The notes under the pieces were generated by a model. The model worked only from the letters and a program-made list of their open reading frames with translations. It was not told the DNA's origin and did not search any database. A program made the position numbers and the translations under genes. From Punica granatum (taxonomy: Eukaryota; Streptophyta; Magnoliopsida; Myrtales; Lythraceae), in NCBI RefSeq assembly GCF_007655135.1, contig NC_045134.1, positions 20,484,568-20,548,567 on the forward strand: a stretch of 64,000 bases of DNA. Direction: 5' to 3'. Positions 24,495 to 36,774 of the stretch are shown here, in pieces. Numbering within the stretch: position 1 is the first letter of the stretch; the number at the start of each line of letters is the position of its first letter.

Positions 24495-25330
24495 ATGTCG
24501 AAGAATACAGACAGTGGTAATTCTGCCACAACCATGCCTCCAGCATACGTTCTGTCTCCCTCTGATGGCCCTGAAACACAACTTATCTCCTGTAAGCTCA
24601 ACGGAAGAAATTACAATACATGGTCTCAGGCTATGCAGACTGCATTACGAGCGAAGAACAAGCTCGTTTTTATCGAAGGTAAATTGAAACAGCCGGCAGA
24701 AGGAGAAGCTTACCACGAACAGTGGATGACATGCAACTCGATGCTTGTCTCTTGGCTCTTCAATCACTTAGACGAGGAACTACAGAGCTCTGTGGCTGAG
24801 AGATGAAAAAACGCCAAAATTCTCTGGGACGATCTCAAGGAACGTTTCTCGCAAGCATGTATCTGTGACGCCGGTGCCCGAATCGCTGCTCAGAGGGAGA
24901 AGGAAAAGGTTCACCAATTCTTGATCGGGCTCAACTCCGATTTTTCGACCATTCGGTCGCAAATCCTAAGCATGGACCCACTGCCCAGCGTCAATCGAGC
25001 TCATTCGATGGTCGCTCATGATGAAGCTCAGCGCTTGATTGCTCAAGGAAGGGATTCCGGCTCCGACGTGATGGGCTTTGCAGCCAAAATGGCGACCGAT
25101 TCAAGGGTCGTTAACCCTAATTTCTCCAGGGTCGGTAACCCTAATTTCAACCCCAATCGAGGCGATTTCAAACCTCGAGCCCGACCATTCTGTGATTTCT
25201 GTGGGCGAAACGGCCACCACCGAGCCACCTGCTACCAGCTTCACGGCCACCCGAACTCCGACCAGGCGAATCAACGCGGCGCGCGAGGGAACCCATCCGG
25301 GCAGTCTCGGCCTGGAAGAAAGTTAGGGTT
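24495..25330 (+). pseudogene. gag: Copia gag (broken)
   Basis: Starts MSKNTDSGN at 24,495 and includes the retrotran_gag-type core (YNTWSQAMQ.., LVSWLFNHLDEEL). A TGA at 24,804-24,806 interrupts it, but the same frame continues downstream into a CCHC zinc knuckle, CDFCGRNGHHRATC, at about 25,188-25,230. Frame is lost again after about 25,260. Gag would form the virus-like particle and bind RNA. Confidence 0.85.
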
Positions 25331-25669
25331 CTCGTCTCCTTCTGTTTCGCAGATACGCGGAGGAGGAAATTCCGGTTCCGGTTCGGGTCTTCTGTTCTAT
25401 CGGGCAATCACTATTCGAGCGGCCCATTCCAGACGCGCTCGGCCCAACAGACTCGTGGGCAGTGGAGGCCCAATCATTCAGCCCAGCACATTCCGTCCTA
25501 GAGTGGAACAGGCCATATGGCGGCCCAGGCCCAGGCCCAGGGCGATCAGGCCCCTGACCTTAGCAAACTGGCACATCTCACTGAGGCCCAATTACAACAA
25601 CTGGTTTCGATGGTCTCACGAGATGATGGTGAGATAAATCGTTTAAGCGGTGAGACTTTTGTGCCAATT

Positions 25670-26950
25670 ACTTCAAAAATTGATTGGATCATTGATTCAG
25701 GAGCTTCTCGACATATGACTGGTAACTTGGACAGTTTTTTTGATATTACTTCCAGTTCATGATGGTCCGATTATCCACGTTCCAAATGGAACAACGAAAG
25801 CCACTTTTATTGGGAAAATCTCTTTGGGAGCAAATATTGTCCTTCCTAATGTTCTCTACGTGCCAGATTTTAATTGCAACTTATTATCCGTGGCTCAATT
25901 ATATCGGGAATTTAATTGGAGTGTGCACTATATTTCTGGCTCGTGTTTGATTCAGGACCGCACCTCGGGGAGTACGATTGGAGTGGGTGAACTTCACGGG
26001 GGGGTTTGGCTTCTGCGACGAGTGTCTTCTTTATTTCAGAGAGCACGAGCAATGAAAGCAGATACTGAAGACATTGGCACAAGCGGTTGGGTCATCCTTC
26101 CTGTCGTATTAAGTTTGAGAGTAATTCCATTTTTATGAATCGATCAGATAGTAATGCACTTGTGACATATGTTGTCGAGCGAAACAGACACGCTCCAATT
26201 TTCCAACAAGTCCCAATAAAGCTTCCTTCCCATTCCAATTAATACATTGTGACATATGGGGGCCTTACAAGGTTTCGTCAATTTCTGGTGCTCGATATTT
26301 CTTATCGATTGTGGATGATTTTAGCAGAGCTGTATGGGTTTATCTCCTCCGAGATAAGTCAGAAGCCCAGAGTTTCCTGATCAGTTTCTGCAAGCTGTTA
26401 AGAATCAATTTGATCGAACAGTGAAGACTGTACGTAGTGACAAGGATCAGAATTCACAAGTCGGGTTGTCCAAGGCTATTTTTCTGATAATGGGATTATC
26501 CACCAACTTCATGCATTGACACACCTCAGCAAAATGGGCGGGTCGAACGCAAGCACCGTCACATTCTTAATGTAGCCCGGGCATTAATGTTTCAAGCCTC
26601 GCTTCCTATTGAATTTGGGGGGAGTGCATCTCCGCTGCGGCGCATCCATTAACCTCACACCTTCAAGTGTTCTATCGGGAAAGACCCATTTGATCTCCTT
26701 TTCATCGGAAGCCGGATTATCAGCATGTTCGTGTCTTTGGATGCCTTTGTTATGCACATCATAATCCACGTTTAAGGATAAGTTTGGGCCACGTTCCAGA
26801 AGATGCATTTTCATTGGATATCCTTTTGGAAAGAAAGGTTGGCGGGTTTATGACTTGGAAAACCGTGAGGTCTTTATTTCTCGAGATGTTCGGTTTAATG
26901 AGGCTGACTTCCATTCAGCAAAAGACAGTCTGCTGATTTAATTAGTCCTG
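25670..26950 (+). pseudogene. pol: Copia protease and integrase (broken)
   Basis: The protease active-site motif DSGASRHMTG is at about 25,690-25,725, after which the frame shifts near 25,745. A pre-integrase stretch and integrase pieces follow in changing frames, among them VDDFSRAVWVY near 26,310 and NGRVERKH near 26,535. At least four frame changes; no functional integrase can be made. Confidence 0.8.
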
Positions 26951-27158
26951 GGATTCGTTTCTTAGATGATACCGGCTTAGTAATTCAGGGGGAGTTTTTC
27001 GGCTCAAGCGGCTCAAGTCTGACTGGGGAAACGTCATCCAATCCCGACCAGTCCAGTTTAGATGAGGGTACACATGATCTGAGCCCAATCTGTCCAATAG
27101 AATAACTACTGAGCCTGTTCCGCTTGACCTGGCACCCGATACATCTTCTTCTGACCTG

Positions 27159-28440
27159 ATGGTTTCCTCTTCTTCTGGAGTCCAAGCAGATTGCATTGCC
27201 CGTTCCAAGGCCCCTCGAGATACTCGTCAACCTAGTTGGTTCAAAGATTTTGTTTCTCACACAGCTCGTTGCCTTGATTACCCCCCCGCCATCAAATCAC
27301 CTACTCCATCGCGCTCTCCAGGTACGTCTCATCCTCTCGAACATTACCTTACATACTCTGACATTGATGCCACACAATTATCCTTTCTTGCTGCTATTGA
27401 TTCCGACATGGAGCCGAGGACCTACTCCGAAGCAGCTAGGGATTCACGTTGGTGCCACGCAATGTCAGAAGAAATTCGCGCTCTTGAGGATAATAATACT
27501 TGGGTTGTTCAGTCACTTCCTCCTGGGAAGAAACCCATTGGCTGTAAATGGGTTTTCAAGATTAAAAGACGGGCAGATGGCACTGTGGAGCGTTATAAAG
27601 CTCGACTGGTGGCAAAAGGCTTCACTCAGATTGAAGGTGTCGACTTCCATGAGACCTTTGCTCCAGTTGCCAAATTAGTCACAGTACGTTGTCTTTTAAC
27701 CATTGCTGTTGCTAAAAACTGGGAAATGCATCAGCTTGACGTTCATAATGCTTTTCTTCACGGGGACTTGGATGAAGAAGTTTACATGTCCCTCCCTCCT
27801 GGCTTTCGCTCCGCCAACTCTGGTCAGGTTTGTTGATTGCAAAAATCTTTATATGGTCTACGCTAGGCCTCGCGCAATTGGTACTCAAAGTTTGCCACTG
27901 CTCTTATACAATATGGTTTCCAGCAATCTGAAGCTGATCACTCTTTATTCACCTTCTCTCATGACGGTGTGTTTCTCTGTGTGCTTGTTTAGTGGATGAT
28001 ATGATTCTCGTTTCCAATGACTCTGTCTCCTGTGCTCATTTCAAGAATTATCTTCATCAATGCTTCCCATTAAAGATCTTGGACCATTATCATATTTTCT
28101 GGGGATAGAAATTATTCGGAGCGATTCAGGTCTTTTTCTAAACCAACGGAAGTACACTCTGGACATTCTCACTGAAGCTGGTATGTTAGGCTCTCGACCA
28201 GCTTACTTTCCGATGGAACAACAGCATCGGTTATCTCATGATAGTGGCGATTCCATTCCTGATCCAGGACAATATCGTCGCCTCGTTGGTCGTCTTCTAT
28301 ATCTTACTATCACCAGACCGGAGCTCAGCTACTCTGTCCATATTTTATCTCAGTTCTTACAGGACCCCCGTCAAGGCCCTGGGATGCTGCCATACGAGTT
28401 CTTCGCTACCTCAAGCAATCTCCAGGACAAGGAATTTTTC
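27159..28440 (+). pseudogene. pol: Copia reverse transcriptase (broken)
   Basis: The ORF 27,159-27,836 has the copia RT start (CKWVFKIKRRADG, RYKARLVAKGFTQ, QLDVHNAFLHGDL). The frame then changes at about 27,835. The catalytic YVDDM region near 27,990-28,005 carries a one-base loss that introduces a stop. The frame resumes at 28,060 (LSYFLGIEI..) until about 28,390. Confidence 0.85.
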
Positions 28441-28940
28441 TTTGTCCCACTTCTCTATCATTAACAGCTTACTGTGATGCGGATTGGGCCAGTTGTCCTA
28501 TGACTAGGCGATCCGTGACTGGCTATTTTATCACTCTTGGTGGAAGCCCCATCTCTTGGAAGACCAAAAAGCAAACAACGGTCTCCAAGTCCTCCGCAGA
28601 AGCAGAATACCGAGCCATGGCAGCAACAGTCAGTGAACTCCTTTGGCTTCGCTCTCTTCTTAGCTCCCTTGGTGTTCTTCATGCTGGCCCCATGCGCTTA
28701 TTATGCGATAATCAAGCGGCTCTCCACATTGCCTCCAATCCTGTCTTCCATGAGCACACCAAGCACATTGAAATCGATTGTCACTTCATCAGACAATATT
28801 TACGCTCTGGCACTATTGTCACTTCCCATGTGTCTTCGCGCTTTCAACTGGCTGACATATTCACCAAGGCACTTGGGCGCGATCAATTTCATTTTCTCCT
28901 CAGCAAGTTGGGAATTCGGAATCCTCATTCTCCAACTTGA
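28440..28940 (+). pseudogene. pol: Copia RNase H
   Basis: 28,500-28,940 is an intact 146-codon frame with SAEAEYRAMA, CDNQAALHIASNP and FTKALG motifs of copia RNase H. It is separated from RT by frame lesions. Its stop is just before the polypurine tract. Confidence 0.85.
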
Positions 28941-28946
28941 GGGGAG

Positions 28947-29116
28947 TATTATCTTGTTTCTACTTTTATGTATATATCTTTATGTACCATACAGAGAATA
29001 AACTTAGTATAGAAGTAGATAATATTTTCCTTTATTATCAGCTAGAATAGTTGTATACATACCTTTCCAGAATGAATGCAAATTCAAGCTTTTTTGCTCA
29101 ATCACATCTCTCTACA
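28947..29116 (+). repeat. Copia 3' LTR (170 bp)
   Basis: Preceded by the purine tract TTGAGGGGAG. Nearly identical to the 5' LTR, so insertion was comparatively recent. Confidence 0.9.
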
Positions 29117-29429
29117 GTTTCGAGTTAAATTCCCGAACTTTTTTCTTCTTTTTTACGTTTCTTCTCAGTTTTCCACTTCCGTTGAGACTCTCGATATTGA
29201 GATTCGGTAAAGGAGAGAGACAGGAGTGTCTCGAGATTTTTATTTCGTTAATTACGCACTCTTACATTCGTGCTCATATGCGGTATATATAAGCATATAA
29301 ATGTTATATGTATAATGATATATATGCTCCTCCCCATCCTCGAGCGGACCTCTTGACGTCGGAATCCCGACAAATGAATGGAAGTCCGGATGTTTTTACG
29401 TTATTAACACGCCTATATATATATATATT
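29117..29429 (+). other. LTR remainder / unassigned sequence after the copia element
   Basis: Continues the sequence interrupted by the copia insertion. AT-rich with (TA)n at about 29,410-29,425. No gene seen. Confidence 0.3.
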
Positions 29430-30195
29430 TATACAATATGTGCGGAACCGAATTTCGTTTCATCAGAGTTCGCATGCGTATGCTTTGATCTCACGGTTTG
29501 GGAGTGTCCATCTTTTTGGATGATGCGTGACGAACATGTGTGAGAATAAGTCGCCACTACCCGTTTACAACCCAGAGGTCGAGGGCTGGTGAGTTGCACG
29601 GGTCTAGGAGTAAGGGTACACCTAATATGCTAAAGCATATGGTTTGCGGTACCGAGGGTCCTAATTCCTTGGGTTCTGTTACATGCGATCATATATCCCA
29701 CAAGCCCTATCGGTACTCTAGTTTTTGTAGGGTTTGCCATTTTTAATTGATTTACGGCTTGATTTAGGTTCTGCGCATCTCGCACGGTTTGACACCATGA
29801 ATTCATGAAAGCAATTGATTCAGGTTAAGAGACCAAAAGAGGAGCGAATCCTCAGGCTAGGGAATCGGTCCATCATTCTCGTGTCTAGCTAGCCAAACCG
29901 GGATGGCCGGTTCACCGCATCGACCGAGCCCGTGACTCATATGGCCCCGCTAGTCTCGGGGACTCGTAAACCGACTCGACCGGTTCTGACTCTCAGACCT
30001 TGCGCTTGCCGATCGGGATCCTTACAAGAATAAGTGTATAAATAAATACCTCACAATGTACTCTCAAATAATAAATACAAATACAGCAAATGGATCCCAA
30101 TCGGTTTGCGTTTGGCCAATATTTCGCTAGCGCTCACCATGAGGTTGGAAAGACCGAAACCGAAATTAATGCGACACGGGCTTGTGAGAGCCAAG
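29430..30195 (-). mobile_element. Reversed Ogre-type LTR 3' part plus leader
   Basis: The reverse complement matches the plus-strand element at 6,430-6,975. The PBS-like TGGCGAC is at 29,550-29,556 on the minus strand, with leader at 29,430-29,549 and the LTR end portion at 29,557-30,195. The element is cut at 30,195/30,196 by another LTR in the opposite orientation. Confidence 0.7.
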
Positions 30196-31592
30196 TGTCA
30201 GCACCCAATTTCGGTCCATTGGCTCTAGAGGGGCAAAATCGTCATTTTTACCATCCATCAGAGGGAAGTATTTCTGGTTAATTGCTTGTGCACTCGCGAC
30301 TTTTGAAGATAGAATATTTTCTCAATTTAGCGCTAATTTACCATTCTTTTCGAAAAATACTCAATGGGTAGTCTTTGAATTTTACGTGCGCCAACGTCAA
30401 TTTTTAAAATTCAGGACTAAAATGAAGACCGGAAAATATTTTATTGCATAATATTGATCAATGAATTTTTCTGAACACAATGCCGGTCTCGGATTAATTT
30501 TTCGACACCTAATTGCAAAGACGAGAATTTTAATCTCTACGCGCGTTAAACGAGAATTTTAATCTCTACGCGCGTTAAACTCAAATTTTCGATTTTCGAA
30601 TTTTCTTAATTAAAAAAAAAAACAAAAACAAAATATTCCGGTCAGGGCGTCTGACCGTTGCCCGAATTCCCGCCCGGCTGCCACTATTCTTCTTCTTCCA
30701 GCTCCCAGGGCAGCAAGCGGAGAGAGAACAAAACCAAAAAAACCTAATGGAAGGAGGAGGGAAACCCTAGCCGCAAGATTTTTTGGATCGATCCAAAAAA
30801 ACGGACGACGGTCTCTCTCTCTCGCTCTGTCATCTGAGTTCTCGCAAAAATCAGAAAGGAAAAACCTAGGCTCCTCTACGCACTCTCTCTGGAAAAAACT
30901 CACGGCCGGGCTCTATTTTGCTTTCGAACAACACACACTCTCAACTCAGAACCCTCCCGGAGAATCCAAAAAAAAAAAAACAGCAGCTCACCTCTCACAC
31001 CCCGGACTTTTCCCCTCAGCTCACCCTAGTCTCGCTCGCTCTCCTCGAAGCTGAAGCTCGTCCATTCTCCGGCAACTCACTAATCCTCCCGAGAAAGCCC
31101 TCAGCTCGTCTCGCCCTCCCTCAGCTCCCACGTTCTCTCGAACCTCTCCGCTCCCTCAGCTCGAGTTTCTCGCCCCCAGCTCCCCCTCTGCCCCCAGCTC
31201 GGCCGCCCCAAACCGCCTCCCTCCTTCTCCTCTGCTTCGTTATTTTGCTAACCGGGTTAATTTCTCCCATACGGGCCAGCACAGGTAGCAATCCGGTCCA
31301 GTAGCCCAGCGGCCCAGTCCAGATCTCCGCGGCTCAGCCCAGTCCGTGTCCACCAGCCCACTAGCCGCGGTCCGATCCGTCCAGCAGCGGCCCGGTTTGA
31401 TCGCGACCCGTCCGAGTTCTCTCGGCCCAGTTCGGCCCAGTCCGTCCTACCAGATCTCAGCCCGTCACGGCCCGGCCCAACTCGCCCAGCAAATTTTTGA
31501 CTTTTTCATTTTTTTATTTACAGAATCACCCCTCAACTTTCCAAACTAGGTAAATCCTCTACTTAGTGGCATGTTTAGGGCTCCATTTCTTG
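30196..31592 (+). repeat. Ogre-type LTR, 5' part only
   Basis: Starts TGTCAGCACCC exactly at 30,196 and shares several blocks with the LTR at 3,689. These are the GGTCAGGGCG/CTGACCG region, CAGCTC motifs, cggcccagtcc motifs and 'agaatcacccctcaac..gtaaatcctc'. Homology stops near 31,592. The ORFs inside (30,918-31,304 and others) are low-complexity. Confidence 0.7.
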
Positions 31593-31645
31593 TAAAGTCA
31601 TTATCCATACACGACACGATTATAAAACGGGTCAGGTCTTGGAAA

Positions 31646-31834
31646 CACGAACACGACATGATTAGCAAATTTTTGAGTTGTCATTCTTACCATAGTTGTG
31701 AAATGATTGGTGCGGTTTTTTAGATATGCCAAGCATCGGAATGCGTTATTTCTATGAAATGATCTCTCCAGTACTGTGGTATACTTATTACTAAAGAATC
31801 AAAACTATAATAAAGTACTATATAGTTTATTTTT
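31646..31834 (+). repeat. Segmental-duplication block, direct copy of 63,693-63,893
   Basis: From 'cttggaaacacgaacacgac' onward it is about 99% identical to the block that begins near 63,693. It also belongs to the wider germin-downstream family (see 20,020, 21,570, 34,770, 37,725). Confidence 0.9.
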
Positions 31835-33019
31835 GGGAAAATGACATTGTTGGTCCTAAATGTTTGTCAATTTTTGACATCAAATCCTAAATGTTTCACT
31901 TTACTTTGAAAAAACAAGTTCTAAAAGGTTTAGAAAAGTGTCAGTATTGGTCTAAATCTGACTGATTGCCGTCTAGCTCGCCTTACCATTACGTTACGTG
32001 GACCTAGCACCGTCAAAGTCGTCCTATTGGCCGTTATTGCTATGATGTGGCACGTTTCTATTGGTCCGATTTGAAATCCGTGATGACGTGGCACGTTTCT
32101 CTGTTCGACCCGACTTGCTTGCTCTCGGTAATACCTTTTCAACCCGACTTGACTTCCATTGTTGTTGTCTGTCTTGTTGCTCTGCTTTGACTGCTTTACT
32201 TCGGTCGAAATTTCTGGTACATAGAGGGGATTTTCTCAGTTGGATCTGAGATGGGAGACTTTCATGGACAATGCCCTTTGCCTCCCTCAGTCTTTGTCTC
32301 CTCGTACTGTGGTTTTCGGTTTCTACAAGAATGTGGCTTTAGTTGCTTGAGTTGAAGTTCAGATTTTGGGTTCTTCAAGCTCACTCAGAAGTGGGAGAAA
32401 ATCAAGTCCTGTTGCTCTGCTTTTACTGCTTAACTCGGGTTGGAATTTCTGATACATTCAACGGACCCAGTCATTGAAGGTGGTGAACAGAGATCTTGGC
32501 TATCCCGATTTTAAGGTTTCATCAAATTTAAATATGAGGTGAAATTTGGTTTGATTCTTGCTTGAGGTTCATCAAATCGAAATCTGAGACTCACCGTGAC
32601 TCGAGAACTATTACCATGAGTTGTAATTGGCTTGTCGTGGGTGGGACGGCCATGGAAGTGAACTGATCAATTAGAGAGGAGAGAAGAAGGGCATGAAGAT
32701 GAAGAAGACAATGAACAGTGCTCTGACCCGAACCGAACTTTTTAGGTTCCAACCCGACCCGACGATGAACAGTGCCTGATCCAAGGGTGCCACGTCATCA
32801 TTTAATGGACACGTGGAAGGAGTTGACGGCGTTAAATTCACGGTAGCGGGTTGGTAACGGAAGCAGACGGATAGGACCACCGCTAACACATTTTCAAACT
32901 TTTTAGGACCAATTCTGACACTTTTTCAAATATTTTAGGACTTAATTTTTCGAAGTGAAACTTTTAGGACTCAATGTCAAAAATTGACAAACATTTAGGA
33001 CTAACAATGTCATTTTCCC
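31835..33019. mobile_element. Non-autonomous Mutator-like element, 1,185 bp
   Basis: Long TIRs of about 120 bp: the left begins GGGAAAATGACATTGTTGG and the right ends CAATGTCATTTTCCC. A perfect 10-bp target duplication GTTTATTTTT flanks it (31,825-31,834 and 33,020-33,029). The related empty site at about 34,917-34,935 has the target once. A 9-11 bp duplication with long TIRs is the MULE pattern. The interior is single-copy-like, may be captured gene sequence and is unrecognised. The left TIR of the same insertion is present at 63,894. Confidence 0.85.
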
Positions 33020-34139
33020 GTTTATTTTTTACTCGTGCATCACATGATTTTTTTCTTTGTTTTGTTAGGAAATAGACCATTTTATTTGTTTGTCTTCATT
33101 GTGATTAAGTCTTCGATCGGCATGGAGTTAAAGTGAATTTTGTTTTTTCAGGAAAATTAGTTGTAAGGCAGTACATAATTGTTCATTTTCTTCTTATGTG
33201 TAGGCAATTTTAAATTTCTGAACGAACGAGTGGCAGGGGTGAAAGAGACCTTTCCCATGATGAGTTTTTTCTTATTCATTTTTTAGTTATGACGGAAAAT
33301 TGTGGACTTAATAAAAGAAAATAAAAACTTAACTAACAAAAGCAAAACACAGATAGTCCACTAAGAAAAACGAACTTAAAAGCTCTCGATTATGAGACGG
33401 AGGCGCGTATCACTATATTATATACCCTCTTTTTTAAGAATAATATATTTTTTTGTTGTGTATTATGACATCTGAAAGCCCAAATGGTCATTACTAATTT
33501 AGTTTAAATCGGATTGGCCCATTAAGAGGATAAAATTCTCCCAACATGAATTCTCTCTATTCAAAAACCCGAACCCGAGATTAGGTTTAAAGTTAAAGGG
33601 AATAAACGCCAAACTGATTAAACCAATTTATGTTAGTTCCAAGAATAGACTTTTAAGGTAATAGTACATGAAGAGAAATTGTCTATGATGGAAATTTTGC
33701 AATACCAACACATTTTCTCGTAGAAATTGATGTCGGTCGAATGAATGTCTTTTCTACTTATTAGGTACTATAATCACATACAATCGCTTGTACAAATAAA
33801 GTCAGTTTTAATATGAATCGCAACTCAATATTAATTATGGGATCAAAATCGAGATGATACCGAGTTCCGTGGGGTTTCTTGCCGGCCAAGTGCCCGGAGG
33901 AATAACGTGGGTCATCACTAAAATGAAAAGTCTCAATGACAAAAGCAGCAAATCCAATAGTATTAATGCTATAGAACATAATGTGAACTTTCCTAATAAG
34001 AGTTGATAAATAGCTTAATACTATATGAAGCAATTATTAATACGGAAAAAGATAATTTGTTTAATTTAAGCCGTAATTTTTCCTATTTTGGATTGAAAAC
34101 AGTCCAAAATTCCGATGAAAAAGAAAAATTACAAACTGA

Positions 34140-35040
34140 ATCAAAACCATCTCTCTCCCTCTCTCTCTCTCTCTCTGAAAGGATGGAAGTGGAAGGTTGA
34201 CCCGTACCCCGATCTAGAGGCCAACCTTCCACTTCATCCCATTTGTGAGAGTGCTTCCTTATATCAGTTAATACATGAACTTGAAAAGGTAAAGTTTTAA
34301 CCTACATTTTGAGTTTGTCCTGATTCTCAAAGTGAGCATACATGCATGTCTACGAAATCAAATTATAGGGATTTGCAAATATATATATGTGTGTATATAT
34401 ATACACTGATTGATATTGGTATATTAATTTTTATCACTAAAAAAAAAAAGATCAGTCGATCGTTATGGAGCTTATGCTCCCAAACAACTCCACCGGTTCA
34501 TTCTAGCGAGAAAGGTATGGATCCCAACTAGTAACAAGTAGAGAGTAAACTAAGATGTAAGAAAAGAGAGGAGGAGCGTGTTTTTTTTTTTTCTTTGGCT
34601 TGAAATGGGGAGAGGAGGAGTCACCATTATATACATAGGCCAACGTCTATATATATAAGGTTTGGAGCCTGGCCATTCATTAAACATAATATGCGAAGTG
34701 ACAATTAAGTTCATGGATTATTGGCGCATTTCATGTAACAGGGTTGTATGGTCTTGGATAGCAAATTTCTGAGTTGTCAATCTTGTCAAAGTCATGAAAT
34801 GATTGGTGCGGTTTTTACATATGCCGAACATCGGAAGGCGTAATTTCTACGTAATGATCTCTTGAGTACCGTGGTATACTTATTACTAAAGAGTCAAAAC
34901 TACAAAGTACTATAATTTATTTTTTACTCGTACATTGCATGAGTTTTTTAATTCTTTTTGCTTTTTTTTGTGAAGAATTATGGGGAAACTTATTGAATTT
35001 TTTCCATTAAAAAGTAAGATTACAATCCTTAGTTTTTGAA
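34140..35040 (+). repeat. Germin-gene downstream block B
   Basis: Carries CT repeats, then 'ggaagtggaaggttgacccg', 'ttatggagcttatgctccc', 'gtagagagtaaactaagatgta', then the shared 'caaatttctgagttgtcaatctt' and 'aaagtaagattacaatccttagt' landmarks. Same order as 18,440-20,290. No coding part of a germin gene remains before it. Confidence 0.65.
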
Positions 35041-35854
35041 AATATAATTATATTTTTATTTTAAACAAAGAATTCGGTAATCTTAGGAATTCAACAATAA
35101 AAATAAGCGTATTGTAATTTCATGTGCTCGAGGAACTGTTGATATCTTTTTTATTAATAAGTGAGGGATTACTTATTTTATTTATATATATATGTTATTG
35201 CTTTTACGCCCTACATTGAATTTGTAACATAAATTTGCAAATGACTGAAACTTCTAACATAACAAAGTCTGCATTTTTTTTTTGGTGAGCTCTAAATATT
35301 TATTTTTTAACAAAAAATTTTTAGTTAGGGCAAGTTGCTAAGAAAATCACCTGGTTTCAAGTTCTTTACAAATCTATCTGTCTGTCTATATCTATATATT
35401 AAGCAAAAGGAGAATGTCAAAAGACAACTTTCATTTAGCCACATGTCACTCAAAGGGTCATTCCTATTAGAATATTTAAAAAGTTCATTCTCTCTTCATT
35501 CTTCGCAATTAAATTAAAAAGAAAAAACTTTTGGAACCATCTTTCTTTCTTTTTGATAACTTTTGGCAACCAATCTTGGACGCTTGATTATTTAGTTTAT
35601 TTTTTAAACAAATTCTTTTATTTGATTCTTACTATAATAATTATCAAAAAAATTGTAACATGAGATTGCGAATTGATGAGATTAAAACGAATAAAACAAG
35701 TTTCCATAATGAAAATGATTTCAAAAAAATTTCCAAATAAAAAACTTTGCTTTTAATAAATTAAACTTAAGTTACTTGAATTAAGGTTACAATTCTATAT
35801 GGCAAAAGTAAAAAACTTTTTATTAAACAAATCCTCAGTGTTACCCAAGCATTA
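35041..35854. other. AT-rich intergenic DNA
   Basis: No ORF, RNA gene or clear repeat recognised; short A/T runs only. Confidence 0.5.
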
Positions 35855-35863
35855 TAAATATTA

Positions 35864-36774
35864 GGGTAAAATGCAATAACTTCTCTTAAGATTTGAAGAA
35901 ATAGCACTTAACTCATTTGTTGAGAAAATATACACTAGCCTCATTTGACTTAGTTGACCAAATTATCATTTTTATGAGAATACTTATTAGGGTCTTAAAT
36001 CGTATTTTTTTCTTTTTTAGTCCATACATTTATTTTTTTTACTAAATAAGGTTCACATTATATAAAATATCCATACACAATCTTTATCATTTTTATATTT
36101 TATTTTTACTTAAGGAGTAAAAAATAAAAATAATTGAAAAAATCTTTGATTAGAGAAGATAAATAAAGAGAGGGAAGGTGGGTGGTCTGTCATCGAGCAC
36201 TGGGGATGATAGAAGAGGTGAAAATTGAGACCCGACCCGATCCGATCCGAAAACCTAATACCCAATTTTAGTTTCGGATGATTTCATACCTTAACATGGT
36301 TCTAGGGTTTCTGAAAAAATCCGATGGGCACCAACCCTAACCAATTTTAAATTTCAAAATAAATTTAAGGTTTCTATTTTACGTGACTTTGAATTTGTAT
36401 CTGAAGTTAGTTTTTGTTTTTATAAGTATTATACTCAACGTCATTTTAATTTGCTTCCTATAATGACTACCGCCCCAAGGAGGCCTTTTTCCTCCCTCTT
36501 TGACCAATTTATTTTTTATTTTTTAAAATTTTTTATTTCTAAAATTAAGAAAGTCTTATAAAAATATTTTATGTAATGTGGTTGCTTTATTCAGGAAAAA
36601 GTAAATGTATGCTCTTGAAAAGAAAAAATTAATAAGTTATGAACCAAATTGATATTTTTTTCCTAAAATAATAGCTTTGTCAAATAAGTCAAATGGGGCT
36701 AAGTGCCTATTTTTTAAGCAAAAAGGGCTAAGTACCATTTCCCAAACCTCAAGGTAGGTTAGTGCACTTTATCC
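35864..36774. mobile_element. Mutator-like MITE, 911 bp
   Basis: Ends GGGTAAAATGCA / TGCACTTTATCC are inverted, and similarity extends about 100 bp inward (e.g. 'catttgacttagttgacc' against the complement near 36,675). A perfect 9-bp target duplication TAAATATTA lies at 35,855-35,863 and 36,775-36,783. No transposase. Confidence 0.8.

Larger units (their letters stand above)
24136..29116 (+). mobile_element. Ty1/copia retrotransposon, complete but coding-dead
   Basis: Two LTRs (24,136-24,303 and 28,947-29,116) differ at only a few positions. PBS TGGTATCAGAGC follows the 5' LTR and a purine tract GAGGGGAG precedes the 3' LTR. Flanks are CTTTC on the left and GTTTC on the right, i.e. a 4-of-5 match to a 5-bp target duplication. 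Domain order gag, protease, integrase, RT, RNase H is Ty1/copia. Gag and pol have several stops and frameshifts. It lies inside an older LTR. Confidence 0.95.
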
